Origin: DASRHY01 sp035650275
GTDB lineage: Bacteria; Actinomycetota; Actinomycetes; Propionibacteriales; Kribbellaceae
Length of the DNA: 64,000 nucleotides
Direction of reading: 5' to 3'
Assembly (NCBI GenBank): GCA_035650275.1
Contig: DASRHY010000339.1
Coordinates: forward strand, 1-64,000
In this document: positions 61,523 through 64,000 of the stretch, piece by piece
How positions within the stretch are numbered: the stretch's first letter is position 1
How the letters are laid out: each line of letters starts with the position of its first letter
Program-made: the position numbers and the translations under genes
Notes under the pieces: generated by a model
Seen by the model: the letters and a program-made list of their open reading frames with translations, nothing else
Databases searched by the model: none
What the model was told of the DNA's origin: nothing

Positions 61523-62008
61523 GTGGCCACCCTGACCGTGTGGAAGTTTCCGACCGCGCAGGGCGCGGAGGAGGCACAGCAGACGCTCGAGATGCTCCAG
61601 AAGCAGGAGTTGATCAAGATCCACGACGCCGCCGTCGTGACCTGGTCGGAAGGCGCCAAGAAGCCGAAGACCCGGCAGCTCAACAACCTCGCCGGCATCG
61701 GAGCGATGGGCGGGATGTTCTGGGGGATGCTGTTCGGCCTGATCTTCTTCATCCCGCTGCTCGGCGCGGCGATCGGTGCTGCGGCCGGTGCGCTGGCGGG
61801 CTCGCTGCGGGACGTCGGGATCGACGATGAGTTCATCAAGTCGGTCCGGGCGAAGGTGACACCCGGCACCTCGGCGCTGTTCGTGATGACCAGCGACGCC
61901 GTGATGGACAAGGTGCACGATGCCTTCCGCGGCATGCAGGCCGAGCTCATCCACACCAACCTGTCCAGCGAGCAGGAGGAGAAGCTGCGCCAAGCCTTCG
62001 GCGATTAA
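61523..62008 (+). CDS. DUF1269 domain membrane-associated protein
   Basis: A 161-residue protein of the DUF1269 family: VWKFPTAQGAEEAQQTLEMLQKQELIKIHDAAVVTW, a glycine-zipper hydrophobic stretch (GMFWGMLFGLIFFIPLLGAAIGAAAGALAGSL, residues ~70-101), then a soluble domain (RAKVTPGTSALFVMTSDAVMDKV). The glycine-rich helix pair suggests membrane insertion or association. Function unknown. GTG 61523 has GGGAGGAG ~6 nt upstream. Confidence 0.88.
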   Translation: MATLTVWKFPTAQGAEEAQQTLEMLQKQELIKIHDAAVVTWSEGAKKPKTRQLNNLAGIGAMGGMFWGMLFGLIFFIPLLGAAIGAAAGALAGSLRDVGIDDEFIKSVRAKVTPGTSALFVMTSDAVMDKVHDAFRGMQAELIHTNLSSEQEEKLRQAFGD

Positions 62009-62112
62009 GCTAGCGTGCTAGGGCGGATCGGTGCGGAAATGTGATGGTGGCCTGGACGTTTCGCCTTGTCCACAAGGGGTTTCGGCGATCAGCGCCTGTC
62101 CGCGCCAGTTGG

Positions 62113-62133
62113 TAGAATCGATCACATGTTCGA
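62113..62133 (+). promoter_or_regulatory. LexA-like SOS box and -10 at the second HNH gene start
   Basis: TCGATCACATGTTCGA (62118-62133) matches TCGAAC-N4-GTTCGA at 11 of 12 defined positions. The ATG (62126-62128) is bases 9-11 of the box, and TAGAAT (62113-62118) supplies a consensus -10 seven bases before it. The arrangement is the same as at 43754-43774. Confidence 0.8.
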
Positions 62134-63595
62134 CCAGGTGATCGACGAGCTTGACACGGAGGCGGCGCTGGGCGTGGCCGCCGAGCTGCGTGCGATCGCC
62201 GACACCGCCGAACGCCGACTGCTCCAGGTCGCGGCGCATTTCGCGGACCTGCACCCCGAGCCTCACCGGTGGGACGGGCTGATTCACCCTGGCGGGGAGC
62301 GGCTGTTGGTGTGTGGTGGTGAGGGCTGCCCGGAGGTGGCGGAGTTCGCTCCGGTCGAGTTCGGCACGGCGCTCGGGATCTCGAGTGCGGCGGCTGCGTC
62401 GTTGATCGAGGATGCGTTGGCGTTGCGGCATCGGCACCCGAGGATCTGGCGGCGGGTGGTCGATGGTGAGGTGCCGGCGTGGCGGGCCCGCAAGGTCGCG
62501 CAGGCAACCGGGCGGCTGTCACTGGCGGCGGCCGCCCGGGTGGATGACCGGGTGGCGGACCTTGTCGAGACGGTGACGCCCGGGCGGCTGGCGCGGATCG
62601 TGCGCGCCGCCGCGATGGACGCCGATCCCGACCTCGCCCAGGCTGACGCCGACGGTGCGGCCGGCGAGCGTGGGGTGTGGGTCGGCCAGTCGAACCTGTC
62701 CGGCACCAAGACCGTGGTGATCAAGGCCGCCGCGGGCGATGCGATCCGGTTCGACGCCGCTACCGATCATCTGGCCGACGTGCTCGCGCACCTGGGCGAC
62801 ACCGACACCAAGGATGTTCGTCGTGCGAAGGCGGTCGGGCTGCTGGCCGACCCGCAGACCGCGCTCGACCTGTGGAGCGCGACGACCGATCGGACCGTCT
62901 CCAGTGGCGGTGACACGGCGTCCGGGGATGTGGTGGACGCTGTGGGCGCGGCACGGCTGACGATCGCGCCGGATACCACTGCGCGGGTGGCGCAGCCGCC
63001 GTCATCGCCGCGGCCTGGTGGTGGGGCCCACACGCTGTACGTGCATGTCACCGACCAGGCTCTGGCCTCTGGCACCGGTGTGCTGCGGGTCGAGGGGCAC
63101 GAGGTCACCCTCGGCCCGATGTTGGTGAGCCAACTGTCAGAGCTGCTAGGTCATGACCGGGTGGTGGTGAAGCCGGTGATCGATCTCAACAAGCGGTTGT
63201 CGGTGGATGCCTACGAGATCCCGGCGCGGATCCGTGAGCGCGTCAAGCTCAAGCACACGGTGTGCATCTTCCCCTGGTGCAACCGTCCCGCAACGAACAG
63301 GACCGACCTGGATCACACGATTCCGTATGACGGCACGGATCCACCGGGTCAAACCTGCACGGACAATCTGGTGCCGTTGTGTCGGTTGCACCACCGGGTC
63401 AAGACCCATGGCCGGTGGACGTATCGTCGTCTGTCCGACGGTTCGTACCTGTGGATCGGGCCGCATGGACAGCTGTACCGCGTCGACCACACCGGAACCC
63501 GCCCCATCACCGGGAACGCCGCCGCGGCCGACGATGTCCCGGCCAACCCCGCGCACTCACCCGAGCCCTCGTGTCCGAGCCCTCGCGCATCATGA
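62126..63595 (+). CDS. 13E12-repeat/DUF222 HNH endonuclease-like protein, copy 2
   Basis: A 489-residue protein starting MFDQVIDELDTEAALGV, with a helical DUF222 part (~1-330) and an HNH region with zinc cysteines and histidines: CIFPWCNRPATNRTDLDHTIPYD...CTDNLVPLCRLHHRVKTHGRW (residues ~395-440), a complete H...N...H set. It shares family and regulatory layout, but little obvious sequence, with the protein at 42310-43761. The N-terminal MFD is common to both because the start codon and the right arm of the LexA box overlap. The upstream 117 bp also hold a CTAGC/GCTAG hairpin (~62010). Confidence 0.9.
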   Translation: MFDQVIDELDTEAALGVAAELRAIADTAERRLLQVAAHFADLHPEPHRWDGLIHPGGERLLVCGGEGCPEVAEFAPVEFGTALGISSAAAASLIEDALALRHRHPRIWRRVVDGEVPAWRARKVAQATGRLSLAAAARVDDRVADLVETVTPGRLARIVRAAAMDADPDLAQADADGAAGERGVWVGQSNLSGTKTVVIKAAAGDAIRFDAATDHLADVLAHLGDTDTKDVRRAKAVGLLADPQTALDLWSATTDRTVSSGGDTASGDVVDAVGAARLTIAPDTTARVAQPPSSPRPGGGAHTLYVHVTDQALASGTGVLRVEGHEVTLGPMLVSQLSELLGHDRVVVKPVIDLNKRLSVDAYEIPARIRERVKLKHTVCIFPWCNRPATNRTDLDHTIPYDGTDPPGQTCTDNLVPLCRLHHRVKTHGRWTYRRLSDGSYLWIGPHGQLYRVDHTGTRPITGNAAAADDVPANPAHSPEPSCPSPRAS

Positions 63596-63705
63596 TGTGC
63601 GGCAGATAGTAGACGAGGTCCCGCGCGGTTGCCCCTCAAGAGCGGCGTGGCGCGGTGCGGATGGGTATTCGAAAAACGTAGGTACTGCGCGCTAGCGAGC
63701 AGGAG

Positions 63706-63737
63706 TCGGGCGGACAAGGGTGCGGGTATCCGCCCAT
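63706..63737. promoter_or_regulatory. Inverted repeat upstream of the right-edge Fe-S subunit gene
   Basis: GGGCGGA and TCCGCCC are exact inverts around ~14 bp, ending some 16 bp before the GTG at 63753, on the leader side of the AAGGAG ribosome site. Further left, CGCTAGCG is a palindrome, and AT-rich TATTCGAAAAACGTAGG may hold a promoter. The symmetric element could be an operator or a leader hairpin. Confidence 0.4.
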
Positions 63738-63752
63738 TCCAAGGAGACTGCT

Positions 63753-64000
63753 GTGCCTACTTCCTTGACCCGCACCGTGAATCTGAACGGCGAACGCCGG
63801 CGGGTGACCGTGCCAGACGACGCCGAGCAACTGTTGTACGTGCTGCGCAACCAGCTGGGTCAGCGCGGCCCGAAGTTCGGCTGCGGGGTGTCGCAGTGCG
63901 GTGCCTGCACCGTGCTCCTCGACGGCCAGATCCGGCGGTCCTGTGTGACGCCACTGCGGACCGTGCCAGAGGGCGCGAGCGTGGAGACACTGGACGGGCT
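63753..64000 (+). CDS. [2Fe-2S] subunit of a xanthine dehydrogenase/isoquinoline-oxidoreductase-type molybdoenzyme, 5' part
   Basis: The first ~82 codons of an iron-sulfur subunit, open at the right edge. GTG start with AAGGAG 6 nt upstream. The sequence TVNLNGERRRVTVPDDAEQLLYVLRNQLGQ is followed by FGCGVSQCGACTVLLDGQIRRSC, the plant-type cluster with all four cysteines. The FGCGVSQCGAC form is typical of the isoquinoline 1-oxidoreductase/aldehyde oxidase alpha subunits rather than the purine enzyme at 51404. Partner Mo-subunit genes should follow outside the window. Confidence 0.85.
   Translation, partial: MPTSLTRTVNLNGERRRVTVPDDAEQLLYVLRNQLGQRGPKFGCGVSQCGACTVLLDGQIRRSCVTPLRTVPEGASVETLDG

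Noticed and set aside
42310..63595. Idea that the two 13E12 HNH genes bound a mobile element or prophage
   Set aside because: The ~20 kb between them is mostly conserved metabolic genes, there are no integrase, transposase, att-like direct repeats or phage genes, and the two genes are too diverged to be recent copies.

Overview
The window is very GC-rich, dense bacterial DNA from an actinomycete. Supporting signs are ATGA/GTGA/TGATG gene overlaps, GTG starts, leaderless-looking TAnnnT boxes 6-8 nt before start codons, PucR and MocR regulators, a WS/DGAT acyltransferase, 13E12/DUF222 HNH proteins and mycobacterial-type LexA boxes. My best guess is Propionibacteriales/Kribbellaceae (Kribbella-like). 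That guess rests on remembered gene families, not on a search. I saw no rRNA, tRNA, CRISPR array, integrase or transposase.

Layout. 1-13.6 kb: the tail of a cytosine-deaminase-like amidohydrolase with a GNAT acetyltransferase; a truncated hemerythrin gene; an EamA permease; a B3/4-domain protein with a LysE exporter, divergent from a MocR regulator; an autoregulated TetR-hydrolase-WS/DGAT operon behind a perfect palindrome; a PPOX flavoprotein; a DUF445 protein; an MFS exporter divergent from a second MocR regulator. 13.6-23.1 kb: a secreted subtilase, AlkB behind a LexA box, a Cys-rich unknown, a propionyl-CoA synthetase, a lipase-maturation-factor protein and a PhoD-type phosphatase. 23.3-31.0 kb: a sugar ABC transporter (binding protein and two permeases, no ATPase) with a GH3 hexosaminidase and a divergent ROK repressor, bracketed by two closely related soluble non-RD Ser/Thr kinases. 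31.0-42.3 kb: bifunctional PutA divergent from a LysR regulator, an M19 dipeptidase, an ECF sigma factor with a SnoaL-like tail, an alpha/beta hydrolase and a 1235-residue subtilase. 42.3-46.8 kb: an accessory-looking patch with an SOS-controlled 13E12 HNH protein, a decayed DUF1206 gene, a 51-residue membrane peptide, two adjacent proteins that share a domain, and a DUF2993 protein. 46.8-55.5 kb: a purine catabolic island (uraD-uraH-uricase, pucR, xanthine dehydrogenase FAD and Fe-S subunits, 8-oxoguanine deaminase, xanthine dehydrogenase Mo subunit). 55.6-64 kb: an M6-like metalloprotease, a YihY membrane protein, a MalT-like LuxR regulator, a DUF1269 protein, a second SOS-box 13E12 HNH gene and the start of another [2Fe-2S] subunit gene.

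How it works together. The purine island would convert xanthine and 8-oxoguanine to urate and then to allantoin, under PucR. The ABC/GH3/ROK block would import and trim amino-sugar oligosaccharides. PutA, the dipeptidase and three secreted proteases suggest a peptide-scavenging soil lifestyle.

The strongest unusual signal is regulatory. Both 13E12 HNH genes have a -10 hexamer, a LexA box and the start codon interlocked in about 20 bp with identical spacing. The AlkB gene carries a third LexA-like box.
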